A stretch of 64,000 bases of DNA from Heligmosomoides polygyrus polygyrus. Taxonomy: Eukaryota; Nematoda; Chromadorea; Rhabditida; Heligmosomidae. The notes beneath the pieces are model-generated. The model worked only from the letters and a program-made list of their open reading frames with translations, did not search any database and had not been told where the DNA came from. The position numbers and the translations under genes are program-made. The stretch's first letter is position 1; each line of letters begins with the position of its first letter. The stretch spans positions 60,848,034 to 60,912,033 of the forward strand of contig OX377202.1 of NCBI GenBank assembly GCA_947396885.1. Direction: 5' to 3'. This document shows, piece after piece, positions 12,450 through 24,459 of this stretch.

Positions 12450-13149
12450 CACCCCAATCTTAATCAATAACGGAGCTACGGAACAACGGAATGTGGGACC
12501 TTTATACTGTTTGGGGCGGTTCTGGAGATTATAGGAATAAATGTAATTTGACGGCTCTATAGTGCTAGCCTGTAGGAGTGCTTATGTTGTGTGATATGTT
12601 TGAGGCACATTAAGTTAAGTAGGTCGTCATAACACTCCGTTTTTGAAATGTGTTCGGATTTTGTAACACATAGAGACGAAACAATGTAGCCAGATTCAGC
12701 GATTTACAGGTAGACCTGCATCGAAGCAGTGCTCTCGTCCTCTTCTGCACAACACTGCTTTTCTTAATTCCTTGAACATCGTAAAACTAAAATATTCTGG
12801 CCGTATGTCTAGTACGTATGTATAATTAGATTGGTACTACATTCTTGAAAAGTAGTAGAATAGATTTGATAAGTTCTTTAAACTGTGAGCGAGGGCTAGC
12901 AACGCAAGGAAAGCTGATTTTCATTACGGTAGTTCTTCAGAAGTGAAATAATGCCTTTATCTCACGTTCGTTCGCCTTGCGCCGACCTCATAGAGCGCTC
13001 CGTAATCATGTCAGAGCCTTGCGGCCGCCGCGTGAACTCGTCCGCGATGGGCACTTCTCGCGCAATTAGCGCCGCCCCCCTGCGTGCTGGGGGGAAGAAC
13101 ACTACCCCGCCGCAAGACTCTGCTGCCGGCCTAACGCTCAGCAGCGTGC
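12450..13149. other. No gene recognised
   Basis: AT-rich to about 12950, then a GC-rich patch to 13140 with no domain. Part of the AT-rich section (12450-12500) repeats sequence near 9750 (AATCAATAAYGGAGCTACG). It abuts the mariner at 13152. Confidence 0.4.
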
Positions 13150-13228
13150 TATTAAGTTGTTCGGAACGTTCTCAGCGTTTTGAGTGCTTCACTTCGAACT
13201 ACCACAACTTTCTCAAATCTTATTGGAT

Positions 13229-14046
13229 TTAGTCGAAATAAGCGCCGTTCGGATCAGTACACCTTTGCCAGCGGGCCACCGGTCGACGTATTCCATCAGC
13301 GAAAAAAGTAGGTGGTCGAGACTCAATGAAATCCACAAAAGCTGTTTTAGCTTGGTCCTGAATGGAGAAGGTTTTACCAGCGAGAAAGTTCTGAAAGTGT
13401 TTGAAAAGGTGCTAGTCGATTGAAGGCCTGAGAATATGGCGGGTGATAGAGAATGCAACACTTGATTCGTTCGATTTTCGAATAATGATCTGTGAAGCGT
13501 GTGGGCAGGCGTTATCGTGCAAAAGAATCAGACCTCTTCTGTTGACCAATGCTGGCTGAAGTTGACACAATTTTCGGTGCATTTCATCCATTTCCTTACA
13601 GTAGGACTCTCTGTGATCGTTTGGCCTGTTGCGAAAAAGTAATGGATCACACCAGCTGCCGACCACCACACAGTGACCAATAACTTTTTTGGTGGAGGTT
13701 CGCCTTTGGAAAAGGCCGAGGGGGTTCGTCGGCATCCAACCACTGTCCGAAACGTTTCCTGTTATCATACAGAATCCACTTTTCATCACAAGTGATGACT
13801 CGATCCAAAACGGATCAGTTTTGTTGCGTAAAAGTAGAGAAGAACAAATCTCGAAACGTTACAAGTTTTGCCGCTCACTCAACTCCTGCGGCACTACCTT
13901 TTCGAGCTTTTTCACCTTACCAAGACGTTTCAATGCATCCGCAACTGCAGTTTTACTGACGTCTAGCTCTTCCGCGATCCCTGTAACTGTGTGGGATGGT
14001 TCTGCTTCCGCAAATTCCTTCAACTCGTCGTGCTCTAGATCGACAC
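13229..14046 (-). pseudogene. mariner 2 transposase, C-terminal two-thirds
   Basis: On the minus strand the order is DELKEFAEAEPSH, LKRLGKVKKLEK, LLLRNKTDPFW, MKSGFCMITGN, an MHRKLCQLQPALVNRRG segment, LLHDNACPHASQ (second catalytic Asp region), and near the end FFADGIRRPVARWQRC..NGAYFD with a stop. Frameshifts and at least one in-frame stop break it. The matching N-terminal part lies across the foldback insertion at 21477-21680. Confidence 0.87.
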
Positions 14047-15249
14047 TACAATACCGGCCTTATCTTTTGGTCTATGGGCGGAAAAAGCGAAAAAAACCGC
14101 CTTTTCCGCCGCTTTTCTGTAGCGCTCTTCAAATTGAGCGCATTGCAAATTGAATGCCATATTCGTGATCAGCACCGAGCTCTCTTCCCGATGAGCTGAA
14201 AATCGCATAGCGAGCGTCTGAAATGTAGTTCAGTGACCTAATTTCTGCCCGGCGCGGCTGACCCCTGTGCTCGCTGGAGATAATTACACCCACAGCTCCC
14301 AAGTGTGGCTAATGAAGGAAGAGATTCGGCCCTTTAAAGCCTAGTTTCTACATTATATACATAGTCACACATAGTTCTCTGGATTCCCTAGTATTTCACG
14401 ATCACAATGATCTACTTCCTTAAAGGATCCGACAATTTAAGTGTTGTTATTTTCAGAAAATGCCTCCGCTTTGGAGGACTCTAATTTCGTCATATCAAGA
14501 TTGTATGTGCTTATACTCGTTCGTCACGTTGGAGGCGAGAGTGAAAATCAAGCTGCGAAGTTGGAACCTTCAAGGTTGAAATCGTTAGCGATTGTACGCT
14601 GCCAAAGTTGCCCATATGACACTCCTTCGTAGTTAGCCGTACACTTTTCGTATCATTAAAGTGGGAACAAAATGGTTTCCTTGAAGACAGGAACGTAGAT
14701 ATCTGGAGGCCTATGAAAATACCTTATAGTCTTCTACTGGTGGGATTTCGACTGGCCCGGAGGACATGTTGGTCACCCAGTTACAGAGCAAACTCACCTC
14801 AAATGCTAACTGAGTGTCACTTTAAAAAATGTCTAAAAACAAAAAAATTGTCTACGAGGCCATTCCCTAGTTAATTCTGACTCGAAGGATAGTTCGATTT
14901 CAAATTTACGTTCATTTGTACCGGTTTTTCACGAGTCAAATGTACCATAGCCCTGGTCGGGACCCAGATTAGTTCCGGAGCCAGTCCACTCTCCTGCCTC
15001 TGTGACCCCTCGCGCCAACTGAGAGCGCCATAAATCGCCTAACTACAGTTTTCACACTTCCGGTGCCGCGGCGCCATATTGATCCTTCCAGACGAGGGTG
15101 GAGTAGAATAGTACACCAAACAAGGTTTGGACAACTACGACCTCTCCCTTATACTTATACGCTTGTGTTTTTCATTTCGCATTTACGCTTTAACAATGTT
15201 TAGATGCGTGGCGCATCCCAGAAAGACTGCTCGAACTCGCTTCACTTTC

Positions 15250-15540
15250 ACAACGCTCAGTCTACAAGCTCTCCCTCCCCCTCAATTGAAAGATTCGATT
15301 CTGTACGCATTGTTCACGGCGCACTCCAAAGGCCAGCTGGACAGCCTTAAAGCAACTCCTGAGTAAGGCGGTAGGAAACTTCTGGTAGAACTCCCCAAAC
15401 GCTCAGTCCACAAGCTGTCCCTCCCCCTCGATTGAAAGGTTCCATTCTGTATGCATTGTTCACAGCACACTCCAAAGGTTAGCTGGACAGACTTAGAGCA
15501 ACTCCTGACTAGGGTGGCTGCATATTTCTGACAAAACTCC
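15250..15540. repeat. 146-bp repeat units in the left arm of FB1
   Basis: Two inverted units of the tandem repeat at 17831-19643 (ACAAGCTGTCCCTCCCCCTC..GAAAGGTTC) sit at the inner edge of the left arm. Further inward, 15540-16930 has no recognisable gene. Confidence 0.8.
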
Positions 15541-16939
15541 CCACTGAAACCATGCAAATCAAGGGTGAGCAGACCAAATGGTTCACAGCTCCACACAGCT
15601 GGACCATAATGAGATTCTAGTAAAAGGCGAACAAATGTAAAAATGTCCGAAGTTTCAGAATGACTACACACTTCCGCTCGTTTCGGCCGAAACTGGAGTC
15701 AATTTTGAGTTTAGAAAAATAAATCAAAAAATTAAAGGTGAGGATTGAGTCCGCTCTTGGTTGTCTCGTTTTTTCAGCTCTTTACATACATAGGTGTTAG
15801 ATAAGGAGATGCTCTATGCAGGCACTAATACAGCTGGTGCTTTGGTGATCTTCTATGGTGTCTCTGTCACGAACTACGGGGTGTGTCAAAGATACGTGCA
15901 CAAGCACGGTTTCATGGAGAAGAAAAAAAACTGGTATCCGGAATTGAGACATAGCTGCATACTAACAGCTTACTGGCCTCATATCTTTTGCAAAAATTAG
16001 ACTATGCTTATGGAGTGCTTATCTCTTCAATTTAAAGGAGATGGGATGGAATCCAGTGCGCATGAACCAGGAGAGACGCGTTCTGTATGTATGCTCGCAA
16101 ATCCGTTGGTTAACCCATCATTTAAGCGACATCCCTTATTGTTGTGGAAATATGTACTTGGTGTATAACCCAGATAGGAGCATGGACTGTTCCTTCTTCT
16201 ATGTAGAGCACTGAGATTTTCGTAATAGTGAGCTTGAGGAACTTATTGTGGATCTACTGTTGTTGCTTCACTCTTTTTGCGCTAACATTTAAGCATTTAT
16301 AGAGTACTACATTGGTCATTCCTCATTTTCTTGTGTAGTCGCCTAAAGTATGCAGGTGTCTTAATTGTTTGATGAGTGCATAGTTCTCCTGGAGACATAA
16401 CTTGTATTGCGCGGCACAGTCAGAATAATTACGGAGCTTCGTCTCTTCTGTTGTTCGATGACTAGTATGAAATGTGAACGTAGGCTAATAAGAATCGAGG
16501 AACGGCTGATGATGATGCATAGGGCTTCGCTTGACACATAAAGACTTATTAAGAGTGTCCGCTAATGATTTATCACCCAGACAAGTACCGTTCAAATTCA
16601 TTGACCTCTATGGCCTGGTTGATACTCGATCTTTGAACGAGTGTGCGTGCGGACGGAGACGGTAAGTTCCTTGACAACGAGAAACCTACAAGGAATGAAA
16701 ACATCCTCTGACAAGGAGAGCCTCCGGAGTGGCGGTGGGCTTTTGCGATGCAATTTTTAAAGGATGTAGGGTACCGTGTGTAGAATACAAAACTATAGCT
16801 ACTTTTTTCGGAATGCTGTTCTGTGGTCGAAAAAAAAACCGTGTGGACGCGAGAGCGCGAAGCTGATGACGCCCTGCTGCCACCCTGCATTATATGGACG
16901 GTTACCGCAGTGGCATCTGGGTCGCCTCTCGGGCGCACC

Positions 16940-17840
16940 GGGCGGTTCTGATGGTTCGCTCTCCGGTGCCGCCAATGTTTCTGCACAGATCAGATCGTTA
17001 TTGTAATGGGCTCGCGTGATCACAGGTCAACTTGTACACGATTAATGCTTTTAGTATTCAAACCTAGCCTTTTTGGGCTTTCATTTGAGTTACCTGTCAA
17101 TGGATCGTATTTGCACTGTATCATTCTATTGGATCGCTAACATAAAAAATTCTTGCTCACATGAAGTAACTGTGTTCATTGCTGACAATGGTAATCAACA
17201 ATTATGATACAGAACTATGAAACATTTAAAACATAATCGCTTTTCACACCAACAGCATCTTGCAAACACTAGGGACGAACAATCTCCCTCCCCCTGGCAA
17301 GGCATCACTACTTCTTCGCTGAAGACATAATCGGTAGGCGTAGAGAAGGGCCACGGATCCACATATCCAGCCGCCACCCAAGCGTATGCCAGACATGGCC
17401 GGAATACCGAAGCGCAGAAGGTCTGGGTTATAATCTGCAATCGAACAAATGGGTGCGAACGGAATCCAGTTCGTATGGTGTTCTGTGCTATTTCCTTACT
17501 TTCAAGATGCCGTTTGTGCTGTGTGTATCAAATTCCGGGTGATGCTGTATCACATATCATGCACCCGACGGGTGAAAAGGACATTTCATTGTTAATGCTA
17601 AATTATTACCGGTATCAAAGCAAACTCGTACTTATCCCGTGAAGTTTAGGTGTTCGTGTGTGCTGATATGGTACAGTGCAAATACGATCCAATACCCAAA
17701 AAGTCTAGGTTTAAATACTAAAAGCATTAATCGTGTACAAATTGACTCCTGTGACCACGCAAGTGCATAATACTAACGATCAGATGTGTGCAAAGCATCG
17801 GTGGCACCGGGGAGCGAGCCATCAAACCCGCTCAAATCGA
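16940..17840. repeat. Nested inverted repeat inside FB1
   Basis: 16940-17140 and 17660-17840 are inverted copies sharing GTACACGATTAATGCTTTTA, GATCGTATTTGCACTGTATC and a GC-rich outer part (GGTGCCGCC, CTCTCCGG). The loop 17140-17660 has only short frames. It is probably a separate small foldback element inserted in FB1. Confidence 0.7.
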
Positions 17841-19643
17841 GGGGGAGGGACAGCTTGTGGACTGAGCGTTTGGGGAGTTCTACCAGAAGTTTCCTACCGC
17901 CTTACTCAGGAGTTGCTTTAAGGCTGTCCAGCTGGCCTTTGGAGTGCGCCGTAAACAATGCATACAGAATCGAACCTTTCAATCGAGGGGGAGGGACAGC
18001 TTGTGGACTGAGCGTTTGGGGAGTTCTACCAGAAGTTTCCTACCGCCTTACTCAGGAGTTGCTTTAAGGCTGTCCAGCTGGCCTTTGGAGTGCGCCGTAA
18101 ACAATGCATACAGAATCGAACCTTTCAATCGAGGGGGAGGGACAGCTTGTAGACTGAGCGTTTGGGGAGTTTTGTCAGAAATTTGCAGCCGCCCTAGTCA
18201 GGAGTTGCTCTAGGGCTGTCCAGCTAGCCTTTGGACTGCGCTGTGAACAATGCATACAGAATCGAACCTTTCAATCGAGGGTGAGGGACAGCTTGTAGAC
18301 TGAGCGTTTGGGGAGTTCTACCAGAAGTTTCCTACCGCCTTACTCAGGAGTTGCTTTAAGGCTGTCCAGCTAGCCTTTGGACTGCGCTGTGAACAATGCA
18401 TACAGAATCGAACCTTTCAATCGAGGGGGAGGGACAGCTTGTAGACTGAGCGTTTGGGGAGTTTTGTCAGAAATTTGCAGCCGCCCTAGTCAGAAGTTGC
18501 TCTAGGGCTGTCCAGCTAGCCTTTGGACTGCGCTGTGAACAATGCATACAGAATCGAACCTTTCAATCGAGGGGGAGGGACAGCTTGTAGACTGAGCGTT
18601 TGGGGAGTTTTGTCAGAAATTTGCAGCCGCCCTAGTCAGGAGTTGCTCTAGGGCTGTCCAGCTAGCCTTTGGACTGCGCTGTGAACAATGCATACAGAAT
18701 CGAACCTTTCAATCGAGGGGGAGGGACAGCTTGTAGACTGAGCGTTTGGGGAGTTTTGTCAGAAATTTGCAGCCGCCCTAGTCAGGAGTTGCTCTAGGGC
18801 TGTCCAGCTACCCTTTGGACTGCTCTGTGAGCAATGCATACAGAATCGAACCTTTCAATCGAGGGGGAGGGACAGCTTGTAGACTGAGCGTTTGGGGAGT
18901 TTTGTCAGAAATTTGCAGCCGCCCTAGTCAGGAGTTGCTCTAGGGCTGTCCAGCTACCCTTTGGACTGCTCTGTGAGCAATGCATACAGAATCGAACCTT
19001 TCAATCGAGGGGGAGGGACAGCTTGTAGACTGAGCGTTTGGGGAGTTCTACCAGAAGTTTCCTACCGCCTTACTCAGGAGTTGCTTTAAGGCTGTCCAGC
19101 TAGCCTTTGGACTGCGCTGTGAACAATGCATACAGAATCGAACCTTTCAATCGAGGGGGAGGGACAGCTTGTAGACTGAGCGTTTGGGGAGTTTTGTCAG
19201 AAATTTGCAGCCGCCCTAGTCAGAAGTTGCTCTAGGGCTGTCCAGCTAGCCTTTGGACTGCGCTGTGAACAATGCATACAGAATGGAACCTTTCAATCGA
19301 GGGGGAGGGACAGCTTGTAGACTGAGCGTTTGGGGAGTTTTGTCAGAAATTTGCAGCCGCCCTAGTCAGGAGTTGCTCTAGGGCTGTCCAGCTACCCTTT
19401 GGACTGCTCTGTGAGCAATGCATACAGAATCGAACCTTTCAATCGAGGGGGAGGGACAGCTTGTAGACTGAGCGTTTGGGGAGTTCTACCAGAAGTTTCC
19501 TACCGCCTTACTCAGGAGTTGCTTTAAGGCTGTCCAGCTAGCCTTTGGACCGCGCTGTGAACAATGCATACAGAATCGAACCTTTCAATCGAGGGGGAGG
19601 GACAGCTTGTAGACTGAGCGTTTGGGGAGTTTTGTCAGAAATT
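17831..19643. repeat. Tandem array of a 146-bp unit, about 12 copies
   Basis: The landmark GAGGGGGAGGGACAGCTTGT recurs every 146 bp from 17840. Two sub-variants alternate irregularly: one with TTCTACCAGAAGTTTCCTACC..TTACTCAGGAG, one with TTTTGTCAGAAATTTGCAGCC..CTAGTCAGGAG. Because 146 is not a multiple of three, open frames across it are accidental. More diverged units occur in FB2 at 27100-27330 and 33290-33640, and in both arms of FB1. Confidence 0.95.
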
Positions 19644-20142
19644 GGATCTATCCTAGTCCGGGGGGGCCACATAAGTAAAAAGTGTTATATGTAAAAAAAT
19701 CCACTTGGGACTTACCGTGCCGCCTCTATAGAACCACAAGGGACCTAGACAAGTAAAATCACGAAGAAAAAAACGAAGAAATTATATTTGTGGCGGTTGA
19801 AAGCAGGCAAAGTTGTGTGCCCTCCTCACCATGTTAGATCCTGGTTATAACATGTTAGCCGGCGTCCAGCACGCGGCATGCGGCTTCATGCGCCCTCCCC
19901 ACCATGTTAGATCCTGGTTATAACATGTCAGCCGGCGGTCAGCACGTGGCATGCCTCCAGTCCGTCGCTCTTTGCCCGCCGAGACGGTTGTAAACCGCGG
20001 CGATTTTTTATTTTTTTGTTTGTTCGTTCGTCTTTGGTTTCTTTTAGGTTCAAACTCGTTCTCTAGGAGCCGCTCGGTAAGTCTCAGTTAATTTTGTTAC
20101 CTACTTTTTAGGTATGTGGCCCCCCCGGACTAGGATAGATCC
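19644..20142. mobile_element. 499-bp MITE with 8-bp TSD CAGAAATT
   Basis: Perfectly inverted ends GGATCTATCCTAGTCCGGGG..GGGCCACATA lie at 19644 and 20142, flanked by exact CAGAAATT (19636-19643, 20143-20150), interrupting a unit of the 146-bp array. An 8-bp duplication fits hAT or Merlin; the superfamily is not settled. Inside, a block of about 70 bp containing ACCATGTTAGATCCTGGTTA is duplicated in direct orientation (19817-19957). Confidence 0.9.
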
Positions 20143-21476
20143 CAGAAATTTGCAGCCGCCCTAGTCAGAAGTTGCTTTAAGGCTGTCCAGCTGGCCTTTG
20201 GAGTGCGCCGTGAACAATGCATACAGAATCGAATCTTTCAATCGAGGGAGAGGGACAGCTTGTAGACTGAGCGTTGTGAAAGTGAAGCGAGTTCGAGCAG
20301 TCTTTCTGGGATGCGCCACGCATCTAAACATTGTTAAAGCGTAAATGCGAAATGAAAAACACAAGCGTATAAGTATAAGGGAGAGGTCGTAGTTGTCCAA
20401 ACCTTGTTTGGTGTACTATTCTACTCCACCCTCGTCTGGAAGGATCAATATGGCGCCGCGGCACCGGAAGTGTGAAAACTGTAGTTAGGCGATTTATGGC
20501 GCTCTCAGATGGCGCGAGAGGTCACAGAGGCAGGAGAGTGGACTGGCTCCGGAACTAATCTGGGTCCCGTCCAGGGCTATGGTACATTTGACTCGTGAAA
20601 AACCAGTACAAATGAACGTAAATTTGAAATCGAACTATCCTTCGAGTCAGAATTAACTAGGGAATGGCCTCGTAGACAATTTTTTTGTTTTTAGACATTT
20701 TTTAAAGTGACACTCAGTTAGCATTTGAGGTGAGTTTGCTCTGTAACTGGGTGACCAAAATGTCCTCCGGGCCAGTCGAAATCCCACCAGTAGAAGACTA
20801 TAAGGTGTTTTCATAGGCCTCCAGATATCTACGTTCCTGTCTTCAAGGAAACCATTTTGTGCCCACTTTAATGATACGAAAAGTGTGCGGCTAACTACGA
20901 AGGAGTGTCATATGGGCAACTGCAGCGTACAATCGCTAACGATTTCAACCTTGAAGGGTCTAACTTCGCAGCTTGATTTTCACTCTCGCCTCCAACATGA
21001 CAAACGAGTATAAGCACATACAATCTTGATATGACGAAATTAGAGTCCTCCAAAGCGGAGGCATTTTCTGAAAATAACAACACTTAAATTGTCGGATCCT
21101 TTAAGGAAGTAGATCATTGTGATCGTGAAATACTAGGGAATCCAGAGAACTATGTGTGACTATGTATATAATGCAGAAACTAGGCTTTGAAGGGCCGAAT
21201 CTCTTCCTTCATTAGCCACTTGGGAGCTGTGGGTGTAATTATCTTCCGCGAGCACAGGGGTCAGCCGCGCGGGGCAGAAATTAGGTCATTGAACTATATT
21301 TCAGATGCTCGCTATGCGATTTTCAGCTCATCGGGAAGAGAGCTCGGTGCTGATCACGAATATGTCATTCAATTTGCAATGCGCTCATTTTGAAGAGCGC
21401 TACAGAAAAGCGGCGGAAAAGGCGGTTTTTTTTCGCTTTTTCCGCCCAAAGACCAAAAGATAAGGCCGGTATTGTA

Positions 21477-21680
21477 GGGGGTCGTCTTCGAGGCTGAAAT
21501 CTCCGATCCGAATTTTACTGAACCACTAGCGCACAGTGCTTTATTCAATACTATTAGGCCCCACAGTTGATTGATTTGTCGGGCTGCCTCGGCTGCGGAT
21601 TATCCCAATTTGAAGTTAAAATAAAATAGCGTTCGTAATTGCTCGTTCGATATACTTCAACAAGCCTTTCAAGAACAGAT
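21477..21680 (-). pseudogene. mariner 2 transposase, N-terminal part
   Basis: Minus-strand frames give FYFNFKLG, SAAEAARQINQLWG and WFSKIRIGDFSLEDDP, the helix-turn-helix start of a mariner transposase. The reading resumes at 14046 with the EHDELKEF segment once the foldback and one TA are taken out. Frame breaks show it is dead. Confidence 0.8.
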
Positions 21681-21853
21681 ATATAAAACAACGTTGAAAC
21701 ATAATTTAGTCGGATAGAGCGAAAAAAAAATTCTTTACGGAAAGTAGCATCAATGCGCAATTCTAGTTCAATTCTGACTCAATAATAGATGAATGGAAAA
21801 TAAACAGTAACACAAAACTCTGAGAACTTTCCGGACAACCTAATAGATGTATT

Positions 21854-22470
21854 GGCACTATTGTGCTTAACGGACTCCAGAGGACGAGGAGGGGTCGAAA
21901 AAAAATTCGACCAAACTTCGCCTAGGGGGGTTAATTGGTGCTGATCACGAATCTGACGTCCGTTTTTCATTTTACGCTGGAGTACGGTAGGTTACGGTAG
22001 GTGCGGGTGGCTAAGGCTGGTAAGGTCATGGTCACCGGTTGCGAGCAATCCCATCCTTCTAAGCCATTCCTGAAAATCGGCTGCGTCCATGTTTAGCTTG
22101 TCAAAGAAGTCCTTCAGCTTGAAGTCGCGCAGTTCTTCCTGGCGGCGGTTGTGGAACAGTGCCTGGAGGGCCTTGATGCTTAGATTGCTACAGTAACCTA
22201 CCGTACTTCAGCGTAAAACGAAAAGCGGATGTCAGATTCGTGATCGGCACCCCAAACCTCCATAAGCGAAGTTTGGGCGAAATCGGTGATAATGACTTCG
22301 ACAGCCTTAGTCACCGGTACCTACCGTAACCTACCGTAATCGGCCGAAATTTCAAAAACGGATGTCATATTCGTGATCAGCACCCCAAAGAACCCCCTGG
22401 GAGAAGTTTAGGCGAAAAATTTTTTTCGACCTCTCTTCGTCCTCTGGAGTCCGTAAAGTACAATAGTGCC
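21854..22470. mobile_element. Merlin-type element with transposase remnant (8-bp TSD)
   Basis: Inverted ends GGCACTATTGTGCTTAACGG / GGCACTATTGTACTTTACGG are flanked by GATGTATT (21846-21853) and GATGAATT (22471-22478), an 8-bp duplication with one change. Between the arms (21854-21995 and 22192-22470) the minus strand reads as a short coding remnant. The element sits immediately beside the mariner 2 end. Confidence 0.8.
22030..22190 (-). pseudogene. N-terminal remnant of an ISXO2/Merlin-like transposase
   Basis: The minus strand reads LFHNRRQEELRDFKLKDFF then DKLNMDAADFQEWLRRMGLL without a stop. The F.LK.FF..L.....F..WL...GLL pattern resembles the N-terminus of nematode ISXO2-like (Merlin) transposases as recalled from the family. 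The zinc-binding and catalytic parts are absent. Confidence 0.6.
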
Positions 22471-22479
22471 GATGAATTC

Positions 22480-23000
22480 AACATCAACACGACACCCCCG
22501 CTTCGCTATCCTATCGGCCACCCAGTCGCTGCGGCGGCCGTTGCGAATGAATTACGTGAATGCACACTGCAGCTTCGTCTCGGAAACGTTGTTACGTCAA
22601 CCGTGTGGTAAGCCAGTCAAGACTCCCTACATGCCTCGTGTTCCGACCACCCCTATCTCTACGACGGTTACTCACGGCATCACGTCCATACAAGAATCAT
22701 TGTAATGGGCTGAACTGCATTGTCTGTGAAGGAAAGAACTAAATTTGCCAGATGAGGGGTGTGGTGTACAAAGCGGTTTGTTTCTCCTGTGACGAATTTT
22801 ATATAGGCGAAACAGCAGGACCACTTCGAGAGAGAATGGAGGAACATCTCGGGGCTCTGCGTAGGTCTCAAGGCTACTCACATAATCCATTCTCTAAGCA
22901 CCGTACCCTCAGGCACATTCAGGACCCACAACCGCAGTTACGGGTGGTGTCAATTCTCCACAAGATGATGTCTTGTCGGATAGGAGAGAAAGAATAAGGA
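22480..23000 (+). pseudogene. Penelope-like element, GIY-YIG endonuclease fragment
   Basis: Frames on the plus strand give SRPYKNHCNGLNCIVCEGKN (linker with CxxC), then GVVYKAVCFSCDEFYIGETA followed by LRERMEEHLGALRRS. The VVYK..C..C...YIGET..PL..R..EHL pattern is the GIY-YIG endonuclease at the C-terminus of Penelope-like retroelements. The RT core is not present. Stops and frame shifts make it a remnant. Confidence 0.8.
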
Positions 23001-23219
23001 ACCGCTAGAAACAGCGATATAGATTACCGATCAACAACAGGAAGGAAATGAAGATGGCTATGAACCTTATCACCCCGAAGGAGTGACCGATGAGGACGAT
23101 TGCGACGCAAGAATGACTGGTCACCCCCCATCGTATAGGTAGCAAGCGCACCTCCCAAGCCCTTCATTTTCACCCTCAACCACCCCCTCTCCTGATCCCA
23201 GGTAAGATCCATGTGAGTA

Positions 23220-23420
23220 GCCTTGAGATCTACGCAGAGCCCTGAGGTGTTCCTCCATTCTCTCTCAAAGTGGCCTTGCTGTTTCGCCTATACAAAGTTT
23301 GCCACAGGACAAACAAACCGCTTTGTCCACCACACCCTTTGCGTTTTAGCTGTTGTGTTATATAGGAAATGTAATAGTGCGTTAAGAGAGGCCTATGCCC
23401 CGAAACGTTTCACATCGAAG
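23220..23420 (-). pseudogene. Inverted second copy of the Penelope-like GIY-YIG region
   Basis: The reverse complement of 23220-23340 repeats the 22750-22880 segment (GTGTGGTGGACAAAGCGGTT, GAGAGAATGGAGGAACA), so the two face each other tail to tail. At 23390-23415 the plus strand has GGCCTATGCCCCGAAACGTT, resembling the GAAA side of a hammerhead ribozyme core, a feature reported for Penelope-like elements. Confidence 0.65.
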
Positions 23421-23450
23421 GTCGTAAAGGAACCTCACAATCATGTGCAG

Positions 23451-23491
23451 TTGAATAAATAAATAAGTAAATAAATAAATAAATAAATATC
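23451..23491. repeat. (AAAT)n microsatellite
   Basis: About ten copies of AAAT/AAGT directly after the inverted Penelope-like copy. 23490-24460 beyond it has no recognisable gene. Confidence 0.9.
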
Positions 23492-24459
23492 TCCTCCAAT
23501 AAACGAGTAAAATCCTTTTACATGCCACATACAATTCACAACTTCAACAACTTCTATCTGCTACGCATGCTAATAAAACAACAAACGGTTAGAGCCCGAC
23601 GGCGCTCCTTGGCACACAGAAAACGCTTTTATTTTAAAAAGTGCATATTTGGACGCAACGTATACGTCTCTTCAACGGCCGTTTCAAATTTTTCACTGCT
23701 AACTAAGGACTGGTATAATATATAGTTGAGTATTATATAGAATTGCATGCAATATGCAATTCTTTGACATATTCGAAATCGTCCATTTTTCAACCTCCAC
23801 TTCTCTTTTATACAGGGTGTCTCAGAGTTTCTAGCAGTGTTCGAGTTGTTTTACATTTTATCCCCTAGATCTAAAATGAAGCTGTGTTGCTTAGTTTAAG
23901 GTGGATGAGAAACAAAACTCGCTAACTTGCAGGAGGTTGAAAACTGCACAACGCATCTTCTCGGTGTATCGAATGATAAGAGTGTCATGGACTTAGAATT
24001 TGGCGGTCGATGAAAGCGCTTGGCTTTGCAGAATCATTAGGGAAACCTATGTAGAAGTTGCATGCATACGTTGCTTCCTCTTAAAGCTGTTTGTCGCTGA
24101 AAACCACTCTTAAATTTTATCACCCGTAGGAATTAGAATTTGATGGGGATTGAGTTGCTAAAATTTGTCACTTATTCACAAGTCTAACATCAAGCATGCC
24201 TTACCATTAGATCTCATCATAGTATTTTCGGTAGCACTACTGTTAATGACGGCGTAAATTTCCTCGTTTTCTATCATTAAGCTCCCCTCTAAACACGAAT
24301 TACATCATTTCGGATTTCATTTACGCAGTCCATTGGCTTGAGTACAGCGTCTGAAGACTGGCTTCGACGAAGTCAAGTGGAAGCAGAACGCGAGGCCTAT
24401 CCCGAGCACGGGTTGGCGGTGCAACGGCAGCTTCGCGTGGAGGTGAAAACAGCTGCATG

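Larger units (their letters stand above)
14049..21474. mobile_element. Foldback element FB1 (TA target, ~1.3 kb inverted arms)
   Basis: The left arm 14049-15370 and right arm 20160-21474 are near-identical inverted repeats, ending CAATACCGGCCTTATCTTTT and flanked by TA on both sides. The centre holds a 146-bp tandem array, a smaller nested inverted repeat and a 499-bp MITE. The open frames at 15127-15366 and 20161-20400 encode the same 79-residue peptide only because the arms are copies. No transposase is visible. FB2 at 26457-34141 has alignable ends and related internal repeats. Confidence 0.9.
13152..21843 (-). mobile_element. mariner element 2, split by a 7.4 kb foldback insertion
   Basis: Termini TTAAGTTGTTCGGAACGTTC (left) and TTAGGTTGTCCGGAAAGTTC (right, read inward) are flanked by TA (13150-13151, 21844-21845). 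Without the insertion 14049-21474 and one TA, the element is about 1.26 kb, the usual mariner size. Its transposase runs on the minus strand, N-terminus at about 21680 and C-terminus near 13230. Confidence 0.88.

Noticed and set aside
13689..14153. 154-residue plus-strand frame
   Set aside because: Lies opposite the mariner 2 transposase remnant and across the FB1 junction, so it cannot be a gene.
17786..18213. ORFs of about 90 residues repeated across the tandem array
   Set aside because: They are accidental frames of the 146-bp unit, which is not a multiple of three; the same peptide simply reappears in shifted frames.
17831..19643. CRISPR-like regular repeat array
   Set aside because: Repeats are contiguous 146-bp satellite units without unique spacers, in a nematode-like genome.
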